Below, in pieces: positions 54,707 through 63,533 of a stretch of 64,000 nucleotides of DNA. This DNA is from Bacillus thuringiensis (GTDB lineage: Bacteria; Bacillota; Bacilli; Bacillales; Bacillaceae_G): assembly GCF_022095615.2 (NCBI RefSeq), contig NZ_CP155559.1, positions 3,035,501 through 3,099,500 of the forward strand, given 5' to 3'. Under the pieces are notes generated by a model. The model made no database searches, had not been told where the DNA came from, and was given only the letters and a program-made list of their open reading frames with translations. The first letter of the stretch is position 1; each line of letters opens with the position of its first letter. The translations under genes were made by a program, and so were the position numbers.

Positions 54707-55156
54707 ATGGGTTATATTGAAGATATGAGAAATTTAGTAGGAAATCATCCACTGATTTTAATAGGTTCACACGCTATTATAGTAAATGAGAAAAATGAAA
54801 TATTACTCCAGCTCCGCACAGATTTTAACCGCTGGGGTATTATTGGCGGCGCCTTAGAATATAACGAAACACTAGAAGACGCTTTAAAACGAGAAGTATA
54901 TGAGGAAACTGGGCTTATCATTGAAAATCCAGAACTATTCCGCACGTACTCAGGACCAGATTACTTTCAAATCTATCCAAACGGCGATCAAGTACACGGT
55001 GTACTCGTCGTTTATATTTGTCACGAATTTCACGGTGAACTTAAATGTGATCAAACTGAGTCAAAAGAATTGCGCTTCTTCCCACTTGACGAATTGCCTA
55101 GTACTCTTCATCCAATCATTGAGGGGATTCTTCGCGATTTTCATCACTCCAATTAA
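54707..55156 (+). CDS. Nudix hydrolase
   Basis: 149 residues with AAGGAGAA upstream. The Nudix box is G-x5-E-x7-REVYEETG starting at GGALEYNETLED. The short C-terminal part (SKELRFFPLDELPSTL) is like nucleotide-sanitising members such as MutT/8-oxo-dGTPase relatives. Exact substrate unknown. Confidence 0.92.
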   Translation: MGYIEDMRNLVGNHPLILIGSHAIIVNEKNEILLQLRTDFNRWGIIGGALEYNETLEDALKREVYEETGLIIENPELFRTYSGPDYFQIYPNGDQVHGVLVVYICHEFHGELKCDQTESKELRFFPLDELPSTLHPIIEGILRDFHHSN

Positions 55157-55168
55157 AAATAGAAATAA

Positions 55169-55212
55169 AACAACCTCATTTCCCGTCATTACAACTTGAA
55201 ATGAGGTTGTTA
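55169..55212 (+). terminator. Terminator of DUF2785-Nudix operon
   Basis: AACAACCTCATTTC...GAAATGAGGTTGTT. Confidence 0.8.
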
Positions 55213-55248
55213 TCGTTCACCGTAAATCCCTATTTCCCCAAAATGATA

Positions 55249-55503
55249 TTAACGTTCTCTTTCTACAATTTTATATTCCTTTGCAAATAAGATAGTTATA
55301 TAAGAAATAACGAATGAAAATATAGTATACATGCCCACCCAAAAGAAAAATGGTGGCTCGTACAATGTAACATTTAACATAAGAAAAATAAGAAATGTTA
55401 CCATTGGCATGACATAAAATGTACCTATTTTATATGTCACAGCTATTGAAATCATACAAATAAGCAATGGATATATACAGAAAATCAAAATTGACTCACT
55501 CAC
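55249..55503 (-). CDS. Small membrane protein (DUF2651-like)
   Basis: 84 residues, GTG start after AAGGGGG. Three hydrophobic segments with EPPFFFWVGMYTIFSFVISY in the middle, the pattern of DUF2651 (YbeF-like) proteins of Bacillus. Function unknown. Confidence 0.65.
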   Translation of the reverse strand: MSESILIFCIYPLLICMISIAVTYKIGTFYVMPMVTFLIFLMLNVTLYEPPFFFWVGMYTIFSFVISYITILFAKEYKIVERER

Positions 55504-55596
55504 TGCTATGTCCCCCTTTCTGAAGAAATAATAGATTTCTCATAAACATTTTGGGGAACAACAAGTTTTATATTTCTACCAATTATGAATAAGATG

Positions 55597-55977
55597 TTAG
55601 ATTGTTATCTCAATCTGATTTCCTTCAGGATCACTTACTACACTTTCATAGTAACCATCCCCTGTAGTACGCGGGCCGTTTAACACAGGGTATCCCGCTT
55701 CTCTTAATGTATTAGTTAATTCGTTCACTTTTTCTTTACTACCTACTGAAAAAGCAATATGTGCATATCCTATTGTTTGTGTTTGTAATGCATCATCTAT
55801 CCCTACCTGCTTCATAAGTTCTAGACGCACACCACCTTCAAAAGTTATGAAATAAGATTCAAACTGCTTTTTCGGATTGTGATATAAGCTATTTTCTTCA
55901 CCATTAAAGTACTGTTTATAGAAATCACGCATTCCTTCTAAATCATTCACCCAAATTGCTATATGTTCAATTTTCAT
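55597..55977 (-). CDS. VOC-family glyoxalase-like protein
   Basis: 126 residues starting [20 protein letters not shown] (AAAAGGTG upstream). His5, then RLELM (Glu), [10 protein letters not shown] (His) and [11 protein letters not shown] (Glu) supply the four expected metal ligands. The ending [17 protein letters not shown] is like methylmalonyl-CoA epimerase/glyoxalase types. Substrate unknown. Frame beyond 55977 has no ribosome site. Confidence 0.88.
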   Translation of the reverse strand: MKIEHIAIWVNDLEGMRDFYKQYFNGEENSLYHNPKKQFESYFITFEGGVRLELMKQVGIDDALQTQTIGYAHIAFSVGSKEKVNELTNTLREAGYPVLNGPRTTGDGYYESVVSDPEGNQIEITI

Positions 55978-56038
55978 AATCGACACCTTTTCTTTTATGT
56001 TATTCAACTGACACTTGGATGCTTCATTGCCAGCACAT

Positions 56039-57079
56039 TTAATTTTCTTTATTTGTTCTCGTAATCATAAGATCAAGTCCAAGGCTTTTTAATCCATATA
56101 AATAATCTTCTTTCCAATTACTCACTGTTATTTTCGGAATATGTTCTGCCGGGATATACTGCGGACAACTCTTTACAATTTGATCTATTACGAATTGGTT
56201 CACTTCATCATCACAGAAGATGAATCCATGGGGGTTAATAACAGCTATACATGTAGCTATTAAACGAGTAATCGCATCTATATTATATCCCTCTGGATTA
56301 TTGGAATTTTTAACTTCTTCTCCACTTCTCAAAGCTTGCAGGAAATTTTTATTATCGTACTGCGGGACGAAAGATATCTCTCCTGAGAAAAATGTACTTC
56401 CGCGTACGACATCTCCATTTACCATAATTCCCGCACCTGGTCCATTTTGACCTGAATACAAATATACAAGAGAAGACTTGTCATTATCCCCCGTATTTTT
56501 ATGATAGCCAAGCACTGCAGCATTCATATCGTTTTCTATTACTACAGGTATAGAAAACCGTTCTTCCAAATGATTTTTCAAATTAAAATTTTGGAACTTT
56601 TCATATCCAGGGATGTAGAAAATACGCCCATTATCGACCGCACCAGGAACACCAATTGATATAGAACTTATTTTTGGAAATGTAGCTATAAGACTTTCTA
56701 TATGTTCTGTTAATACGCTTAGGCCGGTATCAATTAATGCACTTGAAGTACTCCCTTGTTCTTTTACTTCCCCTAAACAGTTAAAAATTGTATAGTTCGT
56801 CTCATTTCTCTCTAAAAATATCGCTAAACCTAACATATATTCTGGATTATATTCATATCGTTTTGCTCTTCTTCCGCCACTTGAATCATCTAAACCAGCT
56901 AAAGTGACTTCACCGTCTTGTTTCATATTTTCTATAAATTTACTTATCGTTGGAAAACTAATTTCTAATGTATTACTAAGTTCAACTTTCGTTGCACTAC
57001 CTCGTTCTAGAAGAGCTGTACGAATGCCGCGAAGTATTGTCTCTTTAATCGATTTTTGAGTAATAAATTGTTCACTCAA
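56039..57079 (-). CDS. ROK-family transcriptional repressor
   Basis: 346 residues from TTG 57079 (AAGGTGG 8 bases upstream); ATG 57103 touches the operator and has no site. The N-terminal winged helix ([21 protein letters not shown]...[12 protein letters not shown]) precedes a ROK fold with [17 protein letters not shown] and [10 protein letters not shown]. The zinc motif C-x-C-G-x-x-G-C of sugar-kinase ROKs is absent, so it is probably a regulator only. It likely binds the repeat at 57105 and those at 59049 and 59085. Confidence 0.9.
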   Translation of the reverse strand: MSEQFITQKSIKETILRGIRTALLERGSATKVELSNTLEISFPTISKFIENMKQDGEVTLAGLDDSSGGRRAKRYEYNPEYMLGLAIFLERNETNYTIFNCLGEVKEQGSTSSALIDTGLSVLTEHIESLIATFPKISSISIGVPGAVDNGRIFYIPGYEKFQNFNLKNHLEERFSIPVVIENDMNAAVLGYHKNTGDNDKSSLVYLYSGQNGPGAGIMVNGDVVRGSTFFSGEISFVPQYDNKNFLQALRSGEEVKNSNNPEGYNIDAITRLIATCIAVINPHGFIFCDDEVNQFVIDQIVKSCPQYIPAEHIPKITVSNWKEDYLYGLKSLGLDLMITRTNKEN

Positions 57080-57104
57080 ATCGCTCACCACCTTAATCAA
57101 CATA

Positions 57105-57126
57105 CTTATTAAACACTTTTAATAAG
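57105..57126. promoter_or_regulatory. ROK operator 1
   Basis: CTTATTAAA-N4-TTTAATAAG, a perfect 9-base inverted repeat immediately upstream of the ROK gene; implies autoregulation. Confidence 0.75.
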
Positions 57127-57201
57127 TTGCGTTGACAATATATCATACATCATTTTCTAAAGCAATAGAGATGATATATTTCTACTAGCGGCACTCCGTA
57201 T

Positions 57202-58395
57202 TTAACTCGCTGTATTCTCTCTCGTAACATACGATACAATTCCAGACAAGATAACAAATATTAAAACAGCTAGCAAGGCATTACGTATTCCAAATGCTTC
57301 TCCAAGTATCCCTAAAAATGGTGGTCCAACTAAAAACGCTGTAAAACCGATTATAGAAACTGTAGCAACATTTGAAGTCGCATTTTCACTGTCATCTCCA
57401 GCAGTAGAAAGCCCAATCGGGAAACCTAGTGCGGCACCAATCCCCCACAGTACGACACCAACTGAAAGAACATATAAGTTACTCCCAAATATTACGATTG
57501 AAATCCCTATAATCGCCATAATAATAGTAACACGTACGACAGCGACGCGACCGAATCGATCAAGGAAATAACTACTGCACATTCGAGCTAATGTCATTGC
57601 CAATACAAAAATTGTGTACATAATAGAGCCAGTCACTACATTTTGTTCATGCCCGTCTACCATTATAATAGATAACCAATCATTCGCACTCCCTTCTGCA
57701 AATGCCATTCCAAGCACAAAAAGACCAATTAAAAGCACCTTTTTTTCCATACGTAAGGACGTACGCTTCGCTCGCTTTTTGTTCCGCGATTTCTCCTTCT
57801 TTCCTGTTCCATGCGGAAGAAAACGATACAACATACATACAAGTAATACAAACACGACCGAAATCGCAAGAAACTGATACAGAATCGGGATGTGAAGCGA
57901 AATGGCGGCAGAACCACTGAGCGCGCCTATTAAAGTTCCTATACTAAAAAAACCATGGAATTTCGGAAGAAGAGTTGTTCCTAATTTCTGCTCAATAGAA
58001 GAACCTTCTACATTCAATGCGACTTCTGCTAATCCATATCCCACTCCAAATACTAGTAAGCTACTAAAAGCCCCCACACTAGAAACAAAATAAATAGTAA
58101 TACCTAAACTAAGTAATCCAACAATCATAAAAAGCATACTGCCTATAATAACGTCTCTAGCTCCCTTACAGTCAATAAAGCGACTTGCACTCAGTAGACC
58201 GATTATTGAACCGACAGATAGTCCGAACAAAATCCAGCCCATTTCTGCATTTGACACTGCTAAAATATCTCGAGTAGCTGCTGTTCTTGAAATCCATGTA
58301 GCAAATGCGACACCTGGCAAAGCGAATAAGAGAAAAAGAGCGTTTCGAGAGGCACGTAATGTCTTTGTATGATTGTCTGCACTATATTTCTCCAT
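57202..58395 (-). CDS. MFS transporter of the ROK-regulated locus
   Basis: 397 residues starting MEKYSADNHTKTLRASRN, with AAAGGTG 6 bases upstream; about 12 spans. LFALPGVAFATWISRTAATRD and the middle basic loop (KKEKSRNKKRAKRTS) resemble YbjJ-like/fucose-permease-like MFS proteins. It follows maa by 56 bases and probably exports or imports a sugar or sugar derivative. Confidence 0.85.
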   Translation of the reverse strand: MEKYSADNHTKTLRASRNALFLLFALPGVAFATWISRTAATRDILAVSNAEMGWILFGLSVGSIIGLLSASRFIDCKGARDVIIGSMLFMIVGLLSLGITIYFVSSVGAFSSLLVFGVGYGLAEVALNVEGSSIEQKLGTTLLPKFHGFFSIGTLIGALSGSAAISLHIPILYQFLAISVVFVLLVCMLYRFLPHGTGKKEKSRNKKRAKRTSLRMEKKVLLIGLFVLGMAFAEGSANDWLSIIMVDGHEQNVVTGSIMYTIFVLAMTLARMCSSYFLDRFGRVAVVRVTIIMAIIGISIVIFGSNLYVLSVGVVLWGIGAALGFPIGLSTAGDDSENATSNVATVSIIGFTAFLVGPPFLGILGEAFGIRNALLAVLIFVILSGIVSYVTRENTAS

Positions 58396-58451
58396 ATGAA
58401 ACACCTTTCACATTGTTTATACGATAATTTACGAACTGGTGAAAACACCTT

Positions 58452-59015
58452 TTATTCGTCTATCACTTTAATAACTTTAGCTGGATTACCACCAACTACT
58501 ACATTATGAGGTACATCTTTTGTTACAACTGCCCCTGAGGCAATTACAACATTATCACCAATTGAAATACCAGGGTTAATAATAGCTCCACCGCCAACCC
58601 AAACATTGTTACCTATTTTTACAGGCTTGCCATATTCTTTGCCGGAGTTCCGTTCAACTGGATGCAACGGATGCGTAGCAGTATAAATGTGGACACAAGG
58701 TGCAAACATACAATTATCACCGATTCGCACTTCACAAACGTCCAAAATCACACAATTGAAATTTGCGAAAAAGCTCTTTCCAACATGAATGTTGTAGCCG
58801 TAATCACAACGAAAATCAGGATTAACGTGGGGTTTTCCGTCAGCTGAAGAACCTAAAAGCTGATTTAATAACGTAAAATGTTGTTCATCTCCTGTCTCTA
58901 TCGCCTCGTTATAAAGGCGTGTTAAACGTTTTGCTTCAGTCCTATCAGCTACTAGCTCTTCATCATCTGGCATATACATTTCTCCTGCCACCATCTTTTC
59001 TTTCTCCGTTTTCAT
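58452..59015 (-). CDS. maa: Maltose O-acetyltransferase
   Basis: 187 residues. N-terminal [37 protein letters not shown], and left-handed beta-helix hexapeptides ([20 protein letters not shown] with the catalytic His of [18 protein letters not shown]) define the maltose/galactoside acetyltransferase family. It acetylates sugars with acetyl-CoA. AAAGGAGAG precedes the ATG; two ROK operators lie just upstream. Confidence 0.93.
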   Translation of the reverse strand: MKTEKEKMVAGEMYMPDDEELVADRTEAKRLTRLYNEAIETGDEQHFTLLNQLLGSSADGKPHVNPDFRCDYGYNIHVGKSFFANFNCVILDVCEVRIGDNCMFAPCVHIYTATHPLHPVERNSGKEYGKPVKIGNNVWVGGGAIINPGISIGDNVVIASGAVVTKDVPHNVVVGGNPAKVIKVIDE

Positions 59016-59048
59016 ACAATCCTCTCCTTTTTTATTGAATGAGCTCCA

Positions 59049-59070
59049 CTTATTAAACTTCTTTAATAAG
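59049..59070. promoter_or_regulatory. ROK operator 2
   Basis: CTTATTAAA-N4-TTTAATAAG, extended by CCA/TGG to 12-base arms; 34 bases before maa. Confidence 0.75.
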
Positions 59071-59084
59071 TGGATTTAATTTCA

Positions 59085-59106
59085 CTTATTAAACACGTTT
59101 AATAAG
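59085..59106. promoter_or_regulatory. ROK operator 3
   Basis: Second copy upstream of maa, same half-sites, loop CACG; centre 36 bases from operator 2. Confidence 0.75.
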
Positions 59107-59236
59107 TAACCCTATATTAGCATACTTTTTCATATATGCAACTAATAAATTCAGTAAGAAAATGTGAATCCCTCATTTTACATGCAGATACAGCGAATAA
59201 ACAATTAAGATTCACATAGAAAAAACAAGGGAACGC

Positions 59237-60235
59237 TCAGCGTCCCCTCTCAAATCCAATCCGTTTTTTTATTTCCGCTAAATTCACCTTCGCAATAGCC
59301 CGTGCCCTCTCAGCACCTTTTTCCAACGCTTCATATAATAAATTCGGCTCATTCATATACATTGCGTATTTCTCACGAGGTCCAGCTAATTCGCGGTCTA
59401 CAACGCGAAACAACTCTTTCTTCACGTCACCCCATCCAATGCCAGTTTCATACTTTTCACGCATCGACTGTATTTCAGCTTCCGTCGCAAATTCTTTATA
59501 TATCATAAATAATGTTTCTAATTCTTTCGGTTCATTTGGAAGTGAAGAATCGGTTTTGATTTTAAATATTAACTTTCGTAGTTTTTCTTGTTCTGTAAAT
59601 AATGGGATCACATTTCCATAACTTTTACTCATCTTTCTTCCATCAAGACCAGGTAAAATGGCACCCTCTTCTTGCACTACATACTCTGGAAGCGTAAATG
59701 TCGCGCCGAACGTATGGTTAAAATACGTCGCAATATCACGCGCGATTTCAATATGCTGAATTTGATCTTTCCCAACTGGCACATGCGTAGCTTGAAATAG
59801 TAATATGTCAGCTGCCATTAAAATCGGATACGTATATAATCCCATATTCACTCCAGCATCGACCTCTAAACCCGCTTCTTTATTTTGCTCCACCTTCGCT
59901 TTATACGCATGGGCACGGTTCATAAGTCCTTTCGGAGTTAGGCAAGCTAACATCCAAGCTAATTCTAGAATCTCTGGCACTTCTGTTTGTCGGTAAAAAA
60001 TAACATCTTCTCCAAGTCCAAGCGATAACCAAGTAGCAGCTACCTCTTTCGTATAACTACTGAACTGATTCGGATCATGCACAGCATTTAACGCATGATA
60101 ATCCGCTATAAAATACAATGCTTTTCCTTCATTCTTCTTTGACATTTGCAATGCTGGTTTAATCGCACCAATATAATTTCCTAAATGCGGATAACCCGTC
60201 GGCTTAATTCCTGTTAACATTATTTTTTCACTCAT
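59237..60235 (-). CDS. trpS: Tryptophanyl-tRNA synthetase
   Basis: 332 residues starting MSEKIMLTGIKPTGYPHLGN after AAGGAGGAG. The HIGH-equivalent is PHLGNY and KMSKS is GRKMSKSYG; VDAGVNMGLYTYPILMAADILLFQA and VGKDQIQHIEI are trp-binding-site blocks. Charges tRNA(Trp) with Trp. Preceded by a T-box leader, so induced when tRNA(Trp) is uncharged. Confidence 0.95.
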   Translation of the reverse strand: MSEKIMLTGIKPTGYPHLGNYIGAIKPALQMSKKNEGKALYFIADYHALNAVHDPNQFSSYTKEVAATWLSLGLGEDVIFYRQTEVPEILELAWMLACLTPKGLMNRAHAYKAKVEQNKEAGLEVDAGVNMGLYTYPILMAADILLFQATHVPVGKDQIQHIEIARDIATYFNHTFGATFTLPEYVVQEEGAILPGLDGRKMSKSYGNVIPLFTEQEKLRKLIFKIKTDSSLPNEPKELETLFMIYKEFATEAEIQSMREKYETGIGWGDVKKELFRVVDRELAGPREKYAMYMNEPNLLYEALEKGAERARAIAKVNLAEIKKRIGFERGR

Positions 60236-60257
60236 CCTAACTCCTCCTTTCTCAAAA

Positions 60258-60490
60258 TAAAAAGAGCCCCTCATCCTTAAAAAGGACGAGAGACTCCCGC
60301 GGTACCACCTTAATTAGCTATTGTTAGCTCACTTCAACTTCTTAACGTGAAGCAACCGTCTTTACCTACTCATTTCAGTTAGAAGCTCCAGAGCCCATTC
60401 CACATTCATCCCTTACTGATTTCCACCACACATCAGCTCTCTGAAAAGTTTCGAATATGTACTCTTCTCTTTCATTGCTTTTTGTTATTT
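60258..60490 (-). promoter_or_regulatory. Trp T-box riboswitch with terminator/antiterminator
   Basis: The conserved antiterminator sequence AAGGTGGTACCGCGG is at 60311-60297 on the minus strand. A terminator (GTCTCTCGTCCTT...AAGGATGAGGGGCTC and T-run, 60261-60295) follows. In stem I a TGG followed by A (GAATGTGGAATGGGCTC) fits a Trp specifier. Confidence 0.92.
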
Positions 60491-60635
60491 TTTACAGTTT
60501 ATCACAATTTCTCTTCGAACAAAACTAAACATTCTAACTTTTAACATTTTAACAATAATCATTACCAATTTATTCCGTATAATATATAATCAATATATAT
60601 AGAAGCGATTTGCAATACAAAAAAGAGGTGATGTA

Positions 60636-60947
60636 ATGGGTTGGTTTACTAAAGAGAATGTTGAAAAGATTGATGAGTTTAAAAACGATGATACAACGCA
60701 AGATGATACTTTAGGGGTAATTATACATTTCACACCTATCGCTATATATTTATACACTTGTGATGAGTATATAGAATCGTTTGAAGGTGCGCTCACTTTT
60801 GAAAACGAGAACGGAAATCAAGTAGAAATCGGAGGTACTTTTATTTCTCTTGAAGTGGATGCGAATTTTCGCATGGACGATTTAATACTTGATTACAAAC
60901 TGAAGGAAAGCAATCTACCTATTGTTGAATTAAAAGCCTACGCATGA
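60636..60947 (+). CDS. Hypothetical protein
   Basis: 103 residues with AGAGGTGA upstream. MGWFTKENVEKIDEFKNDD, then alternating beta strands (GVIIHFTPIAIYLYTCDEYI, GGTFISLEVDANFRMDDL). No family recognised. Own terminator shared with the convergent AI-2E gene. Confidence 0.7.
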   Translation: MGWFTKENVEKIDEFKNDDTTQDDTLGVIIHFTPIAIYLYTCDEYIESFEGALTFENENGNQVEIGGTFISLEVDANFRMDDLILDYKLKESNLPIVELKAYA

Positions 60948-60975
60948 GGTCAATTTGTCTACTATAGAAAGAGTA

Positions 60976-61014
60976 AAAAAGCTAGAACAGTAATATCTGT
61001 TCTAGCTTTTTTCA
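60976..61014. terminator. Bidirectional terminator
   Basis: AAAAAGCTAGAACAG-taatat-CTGTTCTAGCTTTTT between convergent genes. Confidence 0.9.
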
Positions 61015-62133
61015 CGTATTCAACTTAACAAATCTATAACCATGCGTAACTAACACTTTTAATATCGCATATCCTGGGATCGCTAAAATAATGCCCATAA
61101 TCCCGAATAAGTTTCCAGCAGTTAAAATAATAAATATGATTGTAATCGGATGAATATCTAGCTTTTTCCCCATGACTTGCGGAGAAATAAATTTACCTTC
61201 CGCTAATTGTACAATCATCATTACGATAATTACCTTTAAAACCATTCCTGGCGAGTCAATAAATGCGATAATTAACGCTGGTGTAATTGCAATAATTGGT
61301 CCTACGTACGGAACGATATTGACAATCATCGCTAAAATAGCAAGCAGTACTGCATATTTAATACCAATAATAAGGTAACCGATTAATAGCATAATACCGA
61401 TAAACAAACTAACGATAATTTGTCCTCTAATATACGAACTAATCGCATAATGCATATCGTCTAGTATACTCTTAGCTGCTGGGTGTCTTTGTTCTGAAAT
61501 AAACTTTAAAAAGTGATTCGGCAATTGCTCACCATCTTTTAAAAGATAGAACAATATAAATGGAACCATTACAAACGTTAAAACCACTTCTGTAACAGTG
61601 CTTAAAAATCCAGTTACATTCCCAGTTACTGATGATAATGACTTCGTAAAATCAACTGTATAGTCTTTTACCATACTCGCTACATCAATATTTAAATTCT
61701 CCTGAATTTTTCCTAGTAAATTACTTTCTCCAAATCTACGTGCTGCTCGTTCGATTTCATGACCGAAATACGGTAAGTTATCTATTAATGCATCAATTTG
61801 ATCTTTAATAATCGGGATTACTGTTACAACTAAAAACACAAATAATCCTAGTACTATTATATATATAGAAGCGATTGATACGATTCTTGAAACACCTTTC
61901 TTTTCTAAAAGCGAAACGAATGGATGCAAAATATAAAATAGTACACCCGCTAATAATACCGGGAAGAAAATTGTTTTTAAAAAGACGATAAACGGAGTAA
62001 ACACAAAAGAAATTTTCGTTAGCAATAAAATATTAATGAACAATAATGCAAATCCAAGTAGCACTGCTAAATAATTGTGTTCTCTAAAAAACTGTTTCAG
62101 CTTATCTCTTTTTCTTATATTTACTTTCTCCAA
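61012..62133 (-). CDS. AI-2E family transporter
   Basis: 373 residues, TTG start 5 bases after GAGGTGG. Eight or so membrane helices; FVMVPFILFYLLKDG, GYLIIGIKYAVLLAILAMI, VPYVGPIIAITPALIIAF and HPITIIFIILTAGNLFG are the AI-2E (PF01594) landmarks. Members have been linked to autoinducer-2 export or Na+/H+ antiport; the substrate here is open. Confidence 0.92.
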   Translation of the reverse strand: MEKVNIRKRDKLKQFFREHNYLAVLLGFALLFINILLLTKISFVFTPFIVFLKTIFFPVLLAGVLFYILHPFVSLLEKKGVSRIVSIASIYIIVLGLFVFLVVTVIPIIKDQIDALIDNLPYFGHEIERAARRFGESNLLGKIQENLNIDVASMVKDYTVDFTKSLSSVTGNVTGFLSTVTEVVLTFVMVPFILFYLLKDGEQLPNHFLKFISEQRHPAAKSILDDMHYAISSYIRGQIIVSLFIGIMLLIGYLIIGIKYAVLLAILAMIVNIVPYVGPIIAITPALIIAFIDSPGMVLKVIIVMMIVQLAEGKFISPQVMGKKLDIHPITIIFIILTAGNLFGIMGIILAIPGYAILKVLVTHGYRFVKLNT

Positions 62134-62156
62134 CTAAACCACCTCTTCGAATGATG

Positions 62157-62181
62157 AAAAGCCCTTATTCAGGGCTTTTCG
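62157..62181 (-). terminator. Terminator after the GlsB/YeaQ gene
   Basis: AAAAGCCC-TTATTCA-GGGCTTTT. Confidence 0.75.
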
Positions 62182-62194
62182 TCATAATCTATAT

Positions 62195-62443
62195 TTATTT
62201 CCTTGCAGCTTTCACTACAAATGATACAATAAAAATTAACACGATTGCTCCTAATAATGCTGGCACAACATGAATTCCACCAAATGATGGCCCAAAAGAT
62301 CCAAATAATCTACTGCCTAACGAAGCACCTAATAAACCTGCGATAATATTTCCAAACATACCACCCGGAAAATTTTTACCCGTTATAGAACTTGCAATTG
62401 CACCTATAATAGCACCAACTATTAATGTGATAATCCATCCCAT
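62195..62443 (-). CDS. GlsB/YeaQ/YmgE-family stress membrane protein
   Basis: 82 residues; GGAGGA upstream. The Gly-rich chain MGWIITLIVGAIIGAIASSI, NFPGGMFGNIIAGLLGASLG and a last helix form the 'transglycosylase-associated' family, small membrane proteins commonly under general stress control. The direct function is unknown. Confidence 0.92.
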   Translation of the reverse strand: MGWIITLIVGAIIGAIASSITGKNFPGGMFGNIIAGLLGASLGSRLFGSFGPSFGGIHVVPALLGAIVLIFIVSFVVKAARK

Positions 62444-62579
62444 TTTTAGTCCTCCATTTCTATTATAGTGTATTTCTTTTTGATACTAAATTATTATGTA
62501 ACTATTATAATTATTATATCCAATAAAGAAAAATCTTGTCAAATCTATGAAAATAAAGCCTACAAGGAGGTTTCACCCT

Positions 62580-63041
62580 ATGATTCAAAAATTAATAACA
62601 ACTTCTCACAACACCGCTGCTTCTATTTTAAACATTCAAATACCCGCTTATGAAATCGAGGCGAAATATATAAATAGTACCGCTATCCCTCGTCTTTATG
62701 ATACTGTAGCCGATATTCAATCATGTGATGAAATTTTTTACGGCTATTTTTATGAAGATACACTTGCCGGGTTTATTTCATTTAAAATGGATGAAGAGGA
62801 AGTTGATATTCATCGTTTAGTAGTATCCCCTGATCATTTTCATAAAGGAATTGCAACAAAACTACTACTATATGTATTTGACATGTTCTCCCCTTCCAAA
62901 ACATATATTGTACAAACAGGGAAAGCAAATACCCCTGCTATTGCATTATATAAAAAACACGGATTTATTGAAGTAAAGGATATCATATTACCCGATGGTG
63001 TGGTTTTAACCTCCCTTAAGAAATCAGAAAACAATAAATAG
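62580..63041 (+). CDS. GNAT acetyltransferase
   Basis: 153 residues starting MIQKLITTSHNTAASIL; AAGGAGG is at 62563, and the ATG at 62547 in the same frame is upstream of it. The acetyl-CoA loop is VVSPDHFHKGIATKLLLYVF (H-x-x-G-I-A form) with late ANTPAIALYKKHGFIEV. Substrate unknown. Confidence 0.9.
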   Translation: MIQKLITTSHNTAASILNIQIPAYEIEAKYINSTAIPRLYDTVADIQSCDEIFYGYFYEDTLAGFISFKMDEEEVDIHRLVVSPDHFHKGIATKLLLYVFDMFSPSKTYIVQTGKANTPAIALYKKHGFIEVKDIILPDGVVLTSLKKSENNK

Positions 63042-63042
63042 T

Positions 63043-63071
63043 TTGACTCATCAATTTATTTATGATATCTT
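63043..63071 (+). promoter_or_regulatory. Sigma-A promoter of the c-di-AMP riboswitch
   Basis: TTGACT, 17-base spacer, TATCTT directly upstream of the riboswitch. Confidence 0.7.
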
Positions 63072-63080
63072 TTACTTTAT

Positions 63081-63232
63081 AAAACCTTTTGCTGAGTCCA
63101 AATTTTGGAGCGGGGGAACCATTTTTGTAGCCATGCTACTTGGGGCGAATCTTATTTAAGTAGGGAAACTCTCACTTCCCGAGTCCGACAGCTAACCTCG
63201 TAAGCGTAATGGGAGAGGAAGGTGCTTTTTGC
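63081..63232 (+). promoter_or_regulatory. c-di-AMP riboswitch (ydaO/yuaA class)
   Basis: Landmarks in order: ACCTT (P1), GGAGCGGGGGAACCA, GGGGCGAATC, TAGGG...CCCGAGTCCGACAGC, TAACCTCGTAAGCG and GGGAGAGGAAGGT (closing P1). These are the conserved joining regions of the two-fold-symmetric ydaO fold, normally an OFF switch for osmotic, wall and K+ genes. An obvious terminator is not seen; the only later inverted repeat (63265-63302) is AT-rich. Confidence 0.9.
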
Positions 63233-63318
63233 CTATGTTACACAGTGTACCTCCTTAATTATAAATATGGAATCGATACCATTAGACACCTATATTTATA
63301 GAAAAGGAGACATGTATA

Positions 63319-63462
63319 ATGTTACGTTTATCTGATCACGCAATAAAAATGATGGAGCAAAGACTTCGACTCGAACAACATCGCACATATCAAGCAAATA
63401 AAGTTGTAGATAATTTACATCACAAATACTTCTTTCAACATATTTTCCAACCGAAAAGATAA
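63319..63462 (+). CDS. 47-residue orphan protein under the c-di-AMP riboswitch
   Basis: MLRLSDHAIKMMEQRLRLEQ, then basic, His/Gln-rich sequence ending FFQHIFQPKR. AAAAGGAGA lies 8 bases before the ATG. One long amphipathic helix and no signal peptide or membrane segment. It is the only coding frame between the riboswitch and the terminator at 63487. Family not recognised. Confidence 0.7.
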   Translation: MLRLSDHAIKMMEQRLRLEQHRTYQANKVVDNLHHKYFFQHIFQPKR

Positions 63463-63486
63463 AGAAATTGTTCATTTAACATCAAA

Positions 63487-63527
63487 AACACAAGGTGTGT
63501 CTAAAAAGACATTCCTTGTGTTTTTTA
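63487..63527. terminator. Bidirectional terminator
   Basis: AAAACACAAGG...CCTTGTGTTTT with T-run on both sides. Confidence 0.85.
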
Positions 63528-63533
63528 TATTTC

